Assembly (NCBI GenBank): GCA_947643615.1
Contig: CANRWO010000003.1
Location: forward strand, 1 to 64,000
From: an uncultured Lachnospiraceae bacterium
GTDB lineage: Bacteria; Bacillota; Clostridia; Lachnospirales; Lachnospiraceae
Direction of reading: 5' to 3'
DNA length: 64,000 bases
Position 1 is the first letter of the stretch. Each line of letters begins with the position of its first letter. The position numbers and the translations under genes are program-made. The notes under the pieces are model-generated. The model saw only the letters and a program-made list of their open reading frames with translations, was not told the origin of the DNA and did no database searches. This document shows, piece after piece, positions 1 to 7,648 of this stretch.

Positions 1-109
1 ATTGCAAGAAAATGCCTCGAGTTGCATATCGTTATGCGCTCGAAAAATTTGATAAAGAGACAAGAAATAAGCTTATACAAATGTAATAATATTGATAATG
101 AATACGCAA

Positions 110-130
110 AGGGGCGACTACCTCGCCCCT
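110..130. repeat. short GC-rich hairpin
   Basis: A perfect 8-bp inverted repeat, AGGGGCGA and TCGCCCCT, surrounds a 5-nt loop. It lies in the 307-bp gene-free stretch at the left edge. It has no T-tract, so it is not an obvious terminator. Apart from this hairpin and the terminator beside it I see nothing else in positions 1-307. Confidence 0.5.
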
Positions 131-147
131 CGGCTGCCAAAATTACT

Positions 148-195
148 AAAAACGGATCTGAACCTGACAATTTACACAGGCTCAGATCCGTTTTT
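148..195 (-). terminator. terminator downstream of tex
   Basis: A 14-bp perfect arm pair (AAAAACGGATCTGA / TCAGATCCGTTTTT) is extended inside by CCTG/CAGG. On the minus strand the stem ends in a T-run, as expected for a rho-independent terminator after the leftward tex gene. It could also stop rightward transcription. Confidence 0.8.
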
Positions 196-307
196 AAATT
201 TATTGGACTGGACTCTCAAAAAATTTGAATACCCCAAAAGCAGGAGCGCTCCGCCGTGTTGTAATAACAAAGGGCCTTTGCAGCAAATACAGATGCATTA
301 AGCTTTC

Positions 308-2776
308 TTATACTTTTGCCTTAATCTTCATGGTAAGGCTGATACGCTTTTTGGGCACATCCACCGCCAGGACCTGTACCTCCACAATATCACCCACACT
401 GACGGCCTCCAGGGGATGCTTGATAAAACGGTCAGTGATCTGAGAGATGTGCACCAGGCCGTCCTGATGGACACCGATATCCACAAAGACGCCAAAGTCA
501 ATCACATTTCGGACAGTTCCTTTTAAGACCATACCCGGCTTCAGGTCCTTCATATCCATCACATCACTGCGCAGGATCGGCTTGGGCATATCATCTCTGG
601 GATCTCGCGCAGGCTTCTCCAATTCCTTCAAGATGTCAGTCAAAGTGATCTCGCCTATCCCCAGTTCCTCTGCCAACAGCTTCTTGTCCCTGACCCGCTT
701 CTCCAGGCTGGAGACGGCCGCCGATGCGGTTTGTGCAGATGCGGAAGCCTGGCCTTCCCTTTCGGCCGTTCCGGCACCCTGGCTCCTGCCGCGGTCAACG
801 GCGTTATTATTGGTTTTCCCTTTGGCCGCATCACCGTCCAGGACCATGCCCCCCATGGCAGCCGCCAGAGCCTTCCCCATGGCAGTGTTGGTATTGCGTA
901 CCTGCATACCCTTTTGCTGCTTCGGCTGCGGTTTTGCCTGCTGTCCCGCCTGAGAAGGCTGTTTTCCGGCAACGGGCGCTTTCTTTCCTGCCGCTTTATC
1001 CTGCGCCGCTTTCTTCTGCGCCGCACGCACATCTTCCATGGTCAACCCCAGCTTATCCAGCAGCTTCATCGCCGCCTCGTAGGACTCTGGGTGGACACTG
1101 GTGGCATCCAGGGGATTCTCACCGTCAGGGATACGCATAAAGCCGGCACACTGCTCGTATGCCTTTGGCCCCAGCTTTGCCACCTTCAGAAGCTGTCTGC
1201 GGTTTGTAAAGCGGCCGTTTGCCTCCCTGTAATCCACAATGTTCTTCGCAATCGTCTTATTAATACCGGAAATGTATTCCAAAAGAGATGCCGATGCGGT
1301 ATTCAAGTCCACCCCAACCTTGTTTACGCTGTCCTCTACCACACCGCTGAGAGCCTCACTGAGCTTCTTCTGGTTCATATCGTGCTGGTACTGCCCCACG
1401 CCGATAGACTTGGGATCGATCTTCACCAGCTCCGCCAGAGGATCCTGAAGCCGCCTGGCAATAGACGCGGCGCTCCTCTGCCCCACGTCAAAATGAGGGA
1501 ATTCTTCCGTAGCCAGCTTGCTGGCGGAATACACGCTTGCCCCGGCTTCATTTACAATGACATACTGTACCGGCCGATCCAGCTCCTTGATCATGTCTAC
1601 GATCACCTGCTCGGATTCTCTGGACGCGGTGCCATTTCCGACAGAAATCAAGTCTACATTGTACTTCTTGATCAATTTCTTACACTCCGCCTTCGCCTCT
1701 TCCACCTTGTTTTGAGGCGCCGTGGGATAGATAACCTTAGTGTCCAATACCTTTCCGGTAGGATCCACCACTGCCAGCTTGCACCCGGTACGGAATGCGG
1801 GATCCCACCCCAGGACCACTTTCCCTGCAATAGGCGGCTGCAGCAGAAGCTGTTCCAGGTTCTTTCCGAAAACGGCGATAGCGCCGTCCTCCGCCTTTTC
1901 CGTCAATTCATTGCGGATTTCCCGTTCGATAGCCGGTGCTATCAATCGGTCATAGCTATCCTGGATCACTTCCTGCAGTATAGGGGTTGTATATTCGTTT
2001 TGAGAGGTGATGGTTTTCTTAGCCAAATACTGCAAAATGCGTTCCACAGGGGCGTTGACCTTCACGGTGAGAACCTTTTCCGCCTCCCCTCTGTTCAGGG
2101 CAAGCACACGATGGCCGGCTACCTTTTTCACAGGCTCCTCAAAATTGTAATACATTTCGTAGACGCTTTCCGCCTTTTCATCTTTGGCTGTGCTGGTTAT
2201 AATCCCCTCCTCCAGAGTTAGCTCACGGATATAGATGCGGTAGTCCGCCTCGTCGGAGACGCTTTCCGCAATAATGTCCTTCGCTCCCTGCAAGGCTTCT
2301 GCGGCATCCTTTACCTGCTTATCCGCCTCCACGCCCTCCGGGGTAACATACTTTTCCGCCTCTTCCAGTACCGGCGCCTGGGCAGCCTGGGCCAATATGT
2401 ACTCGGCCAGTCCACCCAAGCCTTTTTCCCTGGCAACACTGGCCCTTGTCTTTCTCTTGGGACGGTAAGGGCGGTACAGATCCTCCACTACCACCAACGT
2501 CTGGGCAGCCAGGATCTTTTCCTTTAATTCTTCCGTCAGCTTCCCCTGCTCTTCGATACTGCCCAGCACCTGCTCCTTCTTCTCCTCCAGATTCCGCAGG
2601 TAAAGCAGCCTCTCATGCAGATCACGCAGCTGCTCGTCATTCAGGGAACCTGTCACTTCCTTCCTATATCGTGAAATGAAGGGGATCGTGTTTCCCTCGT
2701 CGATCAGCTTTACGGCGGCTTCCACCTGCCATTTCTCCACCTTCAGTTCTTCTTTGATTTTCAGAATAATATCCAT
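308..2776 (-). CDS. tex: Tex family RNA-binding transcription accessory protein
   Basis: Cytoplasmic nucleic-acid-binding protein of the Tex/YhgF family, 822 aa from the ATG that opens MDIILKIKEEL. A longer in-frame reading from 2923 adds 49 residues unlike Tex, so I reject it. Domains in order are the helical Tex N-terminus, a YqgF/RNase H-like fold around residues 320-450 (GWDPAFRTGCKLAVVD), helix-hairpin-helix repeats near 500-570 (LNTASASLLEYISGIN) and a C-terminal S1 domain (last ~75 residues, GTVRNVIDFGVFVDIG). Odd point: about 110 residues rich in K, Q, A and G separate the HhH region from S1, making it longer than the usual 720-780 aa. That insert looks like a disordered linker. The function follows from the family; the linker's role is unknown. 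Confidence 0.95.
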   Translation of the reverse strand: MDIILKIKEELKVEKWQVEAAVKLIDEGNTIPFISRYRKEVTGSLNDEQLRDLHERLLYLRNLEEKKEQVLGSIEEQGKLTEELKEKILAAQTLVVVEDLYRPYRPKRKTRASVAREKGLGGLAEYILAQAAQAPVLEEAEKYVTPEGVEADKQVKDAAEALQGAKDIIAESVSDEADYRIYIRELTLEEGIITSTAKDEKAESVYEMYYNFEEPVKKVAGHRVLALNRGEAEKVLTVKVNAPVERILQYLAKKTITSQNEYTTPILQEVIQDSYDRLIAPAIEREIRNELTEKAEDGAIAVFGKNLEQLLLQPPIAGKVVLGWDPAFRTGCKLAVVDPTGKVLDTKVIYPTAPQNKVEEAKAECKKLIKKYNVDLISVGNGTASRESEQVIVDMIKELDRPVQYVIVNEAGASVYSASKLATEEFPHFDVGQRSAASIARRLQDPLAELVKIDPKSIGVGQYQHDMNQKKLSEALSGVVEDSVNKVGVDLNTASASLLEYISGINKTIAKNIVDYREANGRFTNRRQLLKVAKLGPKAYEQCAGFMRIPDGENPLDATSVHPESYEAAMKLLDKLGLTMEDVRAAQKKAAQDKAAGKKAPVAGKQPSQAGQQAKPQPKQQKGMQVRNTNTAMGKALAAAMGGMVLDGDAAKGKTNNNAVDRGRSQGAGTAEREGQASASAQTASAAVSSLEKRVRDKKLLAEELGIGEITLTDILKELEKPARDPRDDMPKPILRSDVMDMKDLKPGMVLKGTVRNVIDFGVFVDIGVHQDGLVHISQITDRFIKHPLEAVSVGDIVEVQVLAVDVPKKRISLTMKIKAKV

Positions 2777-2905
2777 ACAGCTAAAACCTGTCCTTTCTTC
2801 TTTTGCGTTTTGACCGCTGTATCTATTATAACCAAAAAAGGCTTCAGCCGCAATCATGAAATGCGATAGGTCTGAATGCGCAACCCCAATGGGCTGTACC
2901 ACGTT

Positions 2906-2944
2906 AAAAACCCCTGTCTGCACCTAAAACAGGCAGACAGGGGT
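2906..2944 (-). terminator. terminator after the AraC-GGDEF gene
   Basis: An 11-bp perfect stem (CCCCTGTCTGC / GCAGACAGGGG) is followed on the minus strand by TTTTT. It sits between the leftward gene ending at 3007 and the tex start, and separates the two transcription units. Confidence 0.8.
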
Positions 2945-3006
2945 CAGAATAGCCTCTCCCTTTCCTCCGGCATTCTCTTATATTGGCGTTATGCCGTGTC
3001 CCGGGG

Positions 3007-3816
3007 TTACTTGCATTGTTTCTTCTCGTCAATCGCCTCATGAAGCTTAGTAAACAGCTCGCTATAACGGAGCGGCTTCACGGTTACTTTGGTCACCGTA
3101 ACATAGAGATGCAGCGGAATCATAATCTCCTCAAAGGAAAAGGCTTCCCCGTTCTTCCTGCAGATCAGTTCCGCGATCGCCTCCGCTTCTGCAGCGTCGG
3201 TGGTATTGGTCAGGATCACGAACTCGTCTCCCCCGATCCGGAACACAATGTCCTCCTCTCCCGCACTGTCACTGAGACGCTTCATTGTCTCCAAAATAGC
3301 CAGGTCCCCCGCCCTATGGGCAATTTCGTTGATAGGCACCAGAGACTTAATATCTACGCACACAAAATAACAATCTTTTCTTTCCCGGAACAAGTCGTAA
3401 AGCTCACTGATGTCAACCTGCTTTTTATTCCTCATATAATAACCTCCTTTTTGCGTCGGCACATGCAGCCGGGGATATAACTCGGAAAACTGGTAAATCC
3501 GGTTAAACTCCGACGGATTGCAATTCCAGACCGATTTGAATGCCCTTCCGAAAGCTTCGTTGGAATTATAGCAGCACAATACCGCTAATTCCAGCAGGTT
3601 TTGAGAAGGATTTTCCCTCAGCGTCCTGGCTGCATAAACCATCCTCCTGCGGATCATATAGTCCCGCACCGATATACCATTAATACACTTGAAAAGCTTC
3701 TCCAGGGTGGATTTGGAACAGTAGCAGTGTTCGGCGATATCCTCCGTATGGATAGCGCTGGTGAGATTGTCTTCAATAAATGCCAACGCCGATTGCAGTA
3801 TTTCCAGATTTTTCAT
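3007..3816 (-). CDS. AraC-type HTH fused to a degenerate GGDEF domain
   Basis: 269 aa. Residues ~1-105 match an AraC/XylS DNA-binding domain (two HTH units; IAEHCYCSKSTLEKLFK and CCYNSNEAFGRAFKSVW). Residues ~135-265 are GGDEF-like, with an intact IGGDEFVIL active-site loop. The upstream metal/substrate block is altered (VDIKSLVPINEIAHRAGD where the family has a D-F-K-x-I-N-D-x-x-G-H pattern). It may be a weak diguanylate cyclase, a GTP/c-di-GMP sensor, or inactive. Start: ATG at 3816 (MKNLE) lies 11 nt after AGGAGG. An ATG at 3825 is only 2 nt from it, and the 59 residues upstream are unlike AraC. AraC and GGDEF domains are rarely fused directly; see findings. Confidence 0.8.
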   Translation of the reverse strand: MKNLEILQSALAFIEDNLTSAIHTEDIAEHCYCSKSTLEKLFKCINGISVRDYMIRRRMVYAARTLRENPSQNLLELAVLCCYNSNEAFGRAFKSVWNCNPSEFNRIYQFSELYPRLHVPTQKGGYYMRNKKQVDISELYDLFRERKDCYFVCVDIKSLVPINEIAHRAGDLAILETMKRLSDSAGEEDIVFRIGGDEFVILTNTTDAAEAEAIAELICRKNGEAFSFEEIMIPLHLYVTVTKVTVKPLRYSELFTKLHEAIDEKKQCK

Positions 3817-4074
3817 ACAAAGCATCCCCTCCTGCATGATACACTGATTCCGTTTTCCAAACCCCTTTGATCCATTTGCCGGCTGCGGCGTACCCCACTC
3901 CACCTGCCACGATATCGTAATCATATTGTAACACATGCAGGAAAAAAGTCCTGATATTTTGAGTAATTTCAGCAGCAACACTGGCCAAAACACATTGGCA
4001 GCGGCCTATAGTTTATAGTAGCAGATCCCATATAAAAGTGATATAATACAAATAACCTTGCAATATAGGAGGAG

Positions 4075-4292
4075 GCCACGGACTTTTCTACGGTCTGCCG
4101 TCTGTGTGATATTTACATTGATAAGGCCTTTCGCGGAAAAGGCCTTGGCAAAAATTGATTGAGTGGATTGCTTTACAGGAAGATAAATTAGCTGACATCA
4201 ACAGCCTTATTAAAAAAGACGATGCATCAGCTACATTTGAGAAAAACGGCTTTGAGGAATGTAAACCGGCCTGCATGGTACATGCCGGTTAA
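4075..4292 (+). pseudogene. 5'-truncated, frameshifted GNAT acetyltransferase
   Basis: Plus-strand translation gives a GNAT core in two frames. From 4078 it reads TDFSTVCRLCDIYIDKAF then RGKGLGK, the acetyl-CoA-binding motif. After a one- or two-base lesion at the AAAAA run near 4150 it continues LIEWIALQEDKLADINSLI and ends FEKNGFEECKPACMVHAG before TAA. The N-terminal half of a normal ~140-aa GNAT is absent. No start codon or full gene is present, so this is a remnant. It fills most of the 560-bp gap between the AraC-GGDEF gene and the DUF4190 gene. Confidence 0.8.
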
Positions 4293-4305
4293 ATAATCGA
4301 TATCT

Positions 4306-4334
4306 TTGACAGGATCCGCATAAAATGGTATAGT
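4306..4334 (+). promoter_or_regulatory. sigma-A promoter of the DUF4190 gene
   Basis: Perfect -35 TTGACA (4306-4311), 17-bp spacer and -10 TATAGT (4329-4334). The predicted start is near 4341, and the ATG at 4375 follows GGAG by 9 nt. Confidence 0.85.
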
Positions 4335-4374
4335 AAAAAGTACGAACAAGATTCAATATACGGAGTTAAATTTC

Positions 4375-4836
4375 ATGGATTTTAACCGGAACGACCCAAA
4401 TAATCGGAATAACCAACAGTATGACCGATGGAACAGCAGCGCCTCCAACAGCAGCTATTACAATCAGCCGACCCATCGCCCTTACGGGCAGGGATTTCTT
4501 ATTGCGTCCATGGTATGCGGCGTTTTATCCGTCACGGCATGCTGTACCGGCATCCTCTCGCTGCCTCTGGGGGCCCTGGGCATTCTCTTTGCAATGCTGA
4601 CCTACCGCAGGGGGAAGAAAATGAACGGCACCGCCATGACAGGGATCGTGTTTTCGACCATGGGAATCATTACCGGTGTTTCCATACTCATTTATTCCTT
4701 CTACACCCTGCCCGATATGATGAACGACCCGGCTTTCCAGAATCAGGTGGACACCATAACCGAGCAGATGTATGGAATGGACTTTGCGGAATTTATGGAA
4801 GAATATTACGGTTACGAAATCAATACTTCAGAATAA
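4375..4836 (+). CDS. DUF4190 domain membrane protein
   Basis: 153 aa. An Asn/Gln/Tyr-rich soluble N-terminus (residues 1-38) precedes two hydrophobic helices (~41-75 and ~85-110) separated by the basic loop YRRGKKMNG, the DUF4190 layout. The C-terminal ~35 residues are acidic and probably extracytoplasmic. DUF4190 proteins are small membrane proteins of unknown function, often with a low-complexity tail. It has its own strong promoter and is the first of three +strand genes without a clear terminator between them. Confidence 0.75.
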   Translation: MDFNRNDPNNRNNQQYDRWNSSASNSSYYNQPTHRPYGQGFLIASMVCGVLSVTACCTGILSLPLGALGILFAMLTYRRGKKMNGTAMTGIVFSTMGIITGVSILIYSFYTLPDMMNDPAFQNQVDTITEQMYGMDFAEFMEEYYGYEINTSE

Positions 4837-4951
4837 AGTGTCCCTGTTCCACTTCGTGCTCCTGATGAAATCAGGCAAGTAAGTTTATGGTTTGGGGGCA
4901 AATAAAATACAACAGAGGATTTAAATTATCAGACTGCAGAAAGGTAAGGTT

Positions 4952-5485
4952 ATGATTATGATGAATGTAAGCGCAAACAACAGTTACGGAAATAATTACG
5001 GCTCTTATTCAGTTCTGTCCGGTTATGGCGCCTCCCGTGCAGGCAATGGCAAAGAGGATATCGCCGTTCCCGGTTCCTTGGATAAACAGGAGAAAGAGCG
5101 CAACAAACGCCTGGGCATCAAGGATCCCACGGAAGAATGCCAGACTTGTAAGAACCGCAAATATAAAGATGGTTCCGATGAAATGGTGTCCTTCAAGAGT
5201 CCTGCCCATATTTCTCCCGAAAGCGCCGCTTCCGCTGTACGGGCCCATGAGCAGGAACATGTAAACAATGCATATGCAAAGGCTGCATCCGGAAACGGGA
5301 AGGTATTGTCTGCCTCCGTCTCTATTCAGACAGCCGTCTGCCCCGAATGCGGACGAAGCTATGTGTCCGGCGGGACTACCAGTACCCAGATTAAATATTA
5401 TAATGAAGACAATCCTTATCAAAAAGATTTAAAGGCTACCGACCATGATAAATACGCGGGTATGAATCTGGATCTTGCAGTCTGA
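4952..5485 (+). CDS. SprA-related-like protein with zinc ribbon and HEQEH motif
   Basis: 177 aa. After a disordered Asn/Gly/Ser-rich N-terminus (~1-45) come a CxxC pair (CQTCKNRKYKDGS, ~59), the motif AVRAHEQEHV (~98-107), a second CxxC (CPECGRSYVSGG, ~128) and a Tyr/Lys/Asp-rich end. HEQEH resembles the HExxH-like signature of the SprA-related family (putative metalloprotease-like, function unknown). The four Cys may bind zinc. In-frame ATGs lie at 4952, 4958 and 4961; AAGGTAAGG just upstream best fits 4958 or 4961. No signal peptide. The family assignment is from memory of motifs and moderate. Confidence 0.6.
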   Translation: MIMMNVSANNSYGNNYGSYSVLSGYGASRAGNGKEDIAVPGSLDKQEKERNKRLGIKDPTEECQTCKNRKYKDGSDEMVSFKSPAHISPESAASAVRAHEQEHVNNAYAKAASGNGKVLSASVSIQTAVCPECGRSYVSGGTTSTQIKYYNEDNPYQKDLKATDHDKYAGMNLDLAV

Positions 5486-5518
5486 GATTACCATAACACA
5501 AAATCTTTGGAGTATTTC

Positions 5519-6277
5519 ATGAAGCAATACAAGAAACCTTATGAACTAAAGAATCTGGCAAAAGACAAGCTGCAGGGAAAATACGGCGCAGCAGTGTTGG
5601 TTCTGTTCCTGTACAGCCTGATCACAGGCGGAGTCTCCCTGTTTATCAGCATGGTGGCCAATATGACGGCGGCCACTGCTTATGCCATTACCGGATCCGG
5701 GACTGCCGTCATCGTGATGAACATCATATTTGAAGCAATCCACCTTGCCGCTGCCATTGTCATGGGCATCCTGCAGGCGGGGATCACCCTGTTCTACCTG
5801 AATATGGCCTGCGGCCAACCTTATACAATAGGAAATCTGTTTTACGGATATAAAAAGGACTCCGGGAAAGCTTTGGTTCTTTCCGCCGTGGTGGGATTAT
5901 GCAATGCCGTCTGCCTGTATCCCTGCCAGTATTGCATGACTGCTTATATGCAGTCAAGGGATCTGCGGATGCTCTACGCGGCACTCATAACCATGCTCAT
6001 AGGATACTGCGTGTATGTACCGGTTTCTTTGGGTCTGTCACAGGTCTTTTACTTGATGCTGGACTACCCTGAACGCACGGCAAAAGAGACACTGGCGCTC
6101 ACATTCCAGGTGATGAGGGGAAACAAGGGGCGCCTGTTTTATCTGCAGCTCAGTTTTTTCCCCATGATGGCCCTATGTATTTTAAGCTTTGGAATCGGAT
6201 TTCTGTGGCTGAATCCTTATATGCAAATGACTTATACTTATTTCTTTTTAGATATTATGAATCCTGCGGAGGCATAA
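5519..6277 (+). CDS. DUF975 family integral membrane protein
   Basis: 252 aa, starting at MKQYKKPYELKNLAKDKL, 6 nt after GGAG. The start ending in ...AKDKLQGKYG is typical of DUF975, a six-helix Firmicutes membrane family of unknown role. Hydrophobic segments lie near residues 25-48, 62-90, 110-135, 150-175 and 200-235. Its stop codon lies in the loop of the terminator that closes the +strand cluster. Confidence 0.85.
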   Translation: MKQYKKPYELKNLAKDKLQGKYGAAVLVLFLYSLITGGVSLFISMVANMTAATAYAITGSGTAVIVMNIIFEAIHLAAAIVMGILQAGITLFYLNMACGQPYTIGNLFYGYKKDSGKALVLSAVVGLCNAVCLYPCQYCMTAYMQSRDLRMLYAALITMLIGYCVYVPVSLGLSQVFYLMLDYPERTAKETLALTFQVMRGNKGRLFYLQLSFFPMMALCILSFGIGFLWLNPYMQMTYTYFFLDIMNPAEA

Positions 6278-6295
6278 CGCTTCCGCAGGATTTTT
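6260..6295 (+). terminator. terminator overlapping the DUF975 stop codon
   Basis: A 10-bp stem ATCCTGCGGA / TCCGCAGGAT is followed by TTTT. The TAA at 6275-6277 is in the loop. Confidence 0.9.
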
Positions 6296-6372
6296 CAATC
6301 AGTATTCTTTGTGGCCCCCGGCTTACGCAATCTTCTGCTTCCTTCACCGGCTGTTATCCTGGAAACGGGCAC

Positions 6373-7501
6373 TTATGATACCGTCCCGCTGTTCCCCTTC
6401 GTGTTGATCCATTTCAGGTATCCGTTAATAAACGGGTCCAACGCGCCGTCCAGCACAGCGTCCGCATTGCCTGTCTCCACATCCGTCCTGAGATCCTTTA
6501 CCAGCTTATAAGGCTGCAGGACATAAGACCGGATCTGATTGCCCCAGCCAATCTCTTTTATTTCTCCACGGATGTCAGAAAGCTTCTCCACATTTGCTTC
6601 CTGCTTCAGCAGGTACAGCTTTGCTTTCAGCATCTGCATTGCCTTGTCCTTATTCTGGAACTGGCTCCGCTCATTCTGGCACTGTACCACCGTCCCTGTA
6701 GGGATATGGGTGATACGGATGGCAGAGGAAGTCTTATTAATATGCTGGCCGCCTGCCCCGCTGCTTCGGTAAGTGTCGATACGCAGATCCTTCTCGTCGA
6801 TCTCCACATCCAGGTCTTCCTCAATGTCCGGCATCACATCCAGGGACACGAAGGATGTCTGCCGTTTTCCCTGGGCATTAAAAGGCGAGATACGCACCAG
6901 CCGGTGCACACCCTTCTCGGATTTCAGATAGCCGTAAGCATTCTCTCCGTTCACCTGAAAAGTCACCGATTTGATCCCTGCCTCGTCGCCGTCCAGATAG
7001 TCCAGTACTTCCAGGGAGAAACCCCTGCGCTCCGCCCATCTTGTATACATGCGGTATAACATACTGCACCAGTCACAGCTCTCTGTTCCGCCGGCGCCGG
7101 CATTAAGCTTTAAAATAGCGTTGTTTCTGTCATACTCCCCGGAAAGCAGCGTCCCGATACGAAGTTCTTCAAACTCGCTGATAAATTCATCCAGCTCGCC
7201 CCTGATCTCAGCCACCATGGAATCGTCATCCTCCTCATACCCCATCTCAATCAGGGTAAGGATATCCTCATATTGGCCGGAAAGCTTGTCGCACTGCTCC
7301 ACCACACCCTTCAGGTTCTTCAGTTCTTTCATTTGTTTGTTGGAGCGGTCAGGGTCATCCCAAAAGCCGGGAGCCTCCATCTCCATTTCCAATTCTTCGA
7401 TCCTCTTTACCTTATTAGCGAGGTCAAAGTGAATCCCTCACTTCCGCCAATGGAGTTTCGTAAGCCTGGATCTCAGACTTCATCTGATCTAATTCTACCA
7501 A
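6373..7501 (-). CDS. prfB: peptide chain release factor 2 (programmed +1 frameshift)
   Basis: RF2, which releases peptides at UGA and UAA. Translation starts at a TTG (7501) after AAGGTGA. It runs 25 codons to CTT TGA C and shifts +1 to continue at GAC (7425). The full protein is about 375 aa, the normal RF2 size. Diagnostic motifs are the anticodon-like SPF (RISPFNAQGKRQTSF) and the catalytic GGQ (SGAGGQHINKTSS). It lies 147 bp downstream of secA in the same direction, the order known from Bacillus. The frameshift is the known autoregulatory device: low RF2 favours the shift. Confidence 0.97.
7423..7440 (-). promoter_or_regulatory. prfB programmed frameshift site
   Basis: The minus-strand sequence is GAGGG-ATTCA-CTT-TGA-C. 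It has the conserved CUU-UGA-C slip site and an internal Shine-Dalgarno-like GAGGG. The gap between GAGGG and CUU is 5 nt; the classical AGGGGG element sits 3 nt away. Confidence 0.9.
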
Positions 7502-7648
7502 TTGCGTCACCTTCTTTCCTATACTTTTCTATATTTTGCCATGCCGGCGCAGCCGGCACAAACAATTGGTGTAAACACGCTGTAGTGATACATGGATTTC
7601 CCCGCAAAACGGCCTTGCAGTAAACGGCCGGGAACCCTTCTGACAGCA

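Noticed and set aside
1..307. Small overlapping open frames at the left edge (up to 72 aa)
   Set aside because: They cross two hairpins and a terminator, lack RBS, and have no recognisable sequence.
731..2221. 496-aa open frame on the plus strand opposite tex
   Set aside because: It is antisense to a well-supported Tex gene, has no RBS or domain, and its composition follows the complement of tex codons.
7542..7558. 7-3-7 dyad between secA and prfB
   Set aside because: No T-tract and too short to claim termination; secA and prfB are probably co-transcribed.
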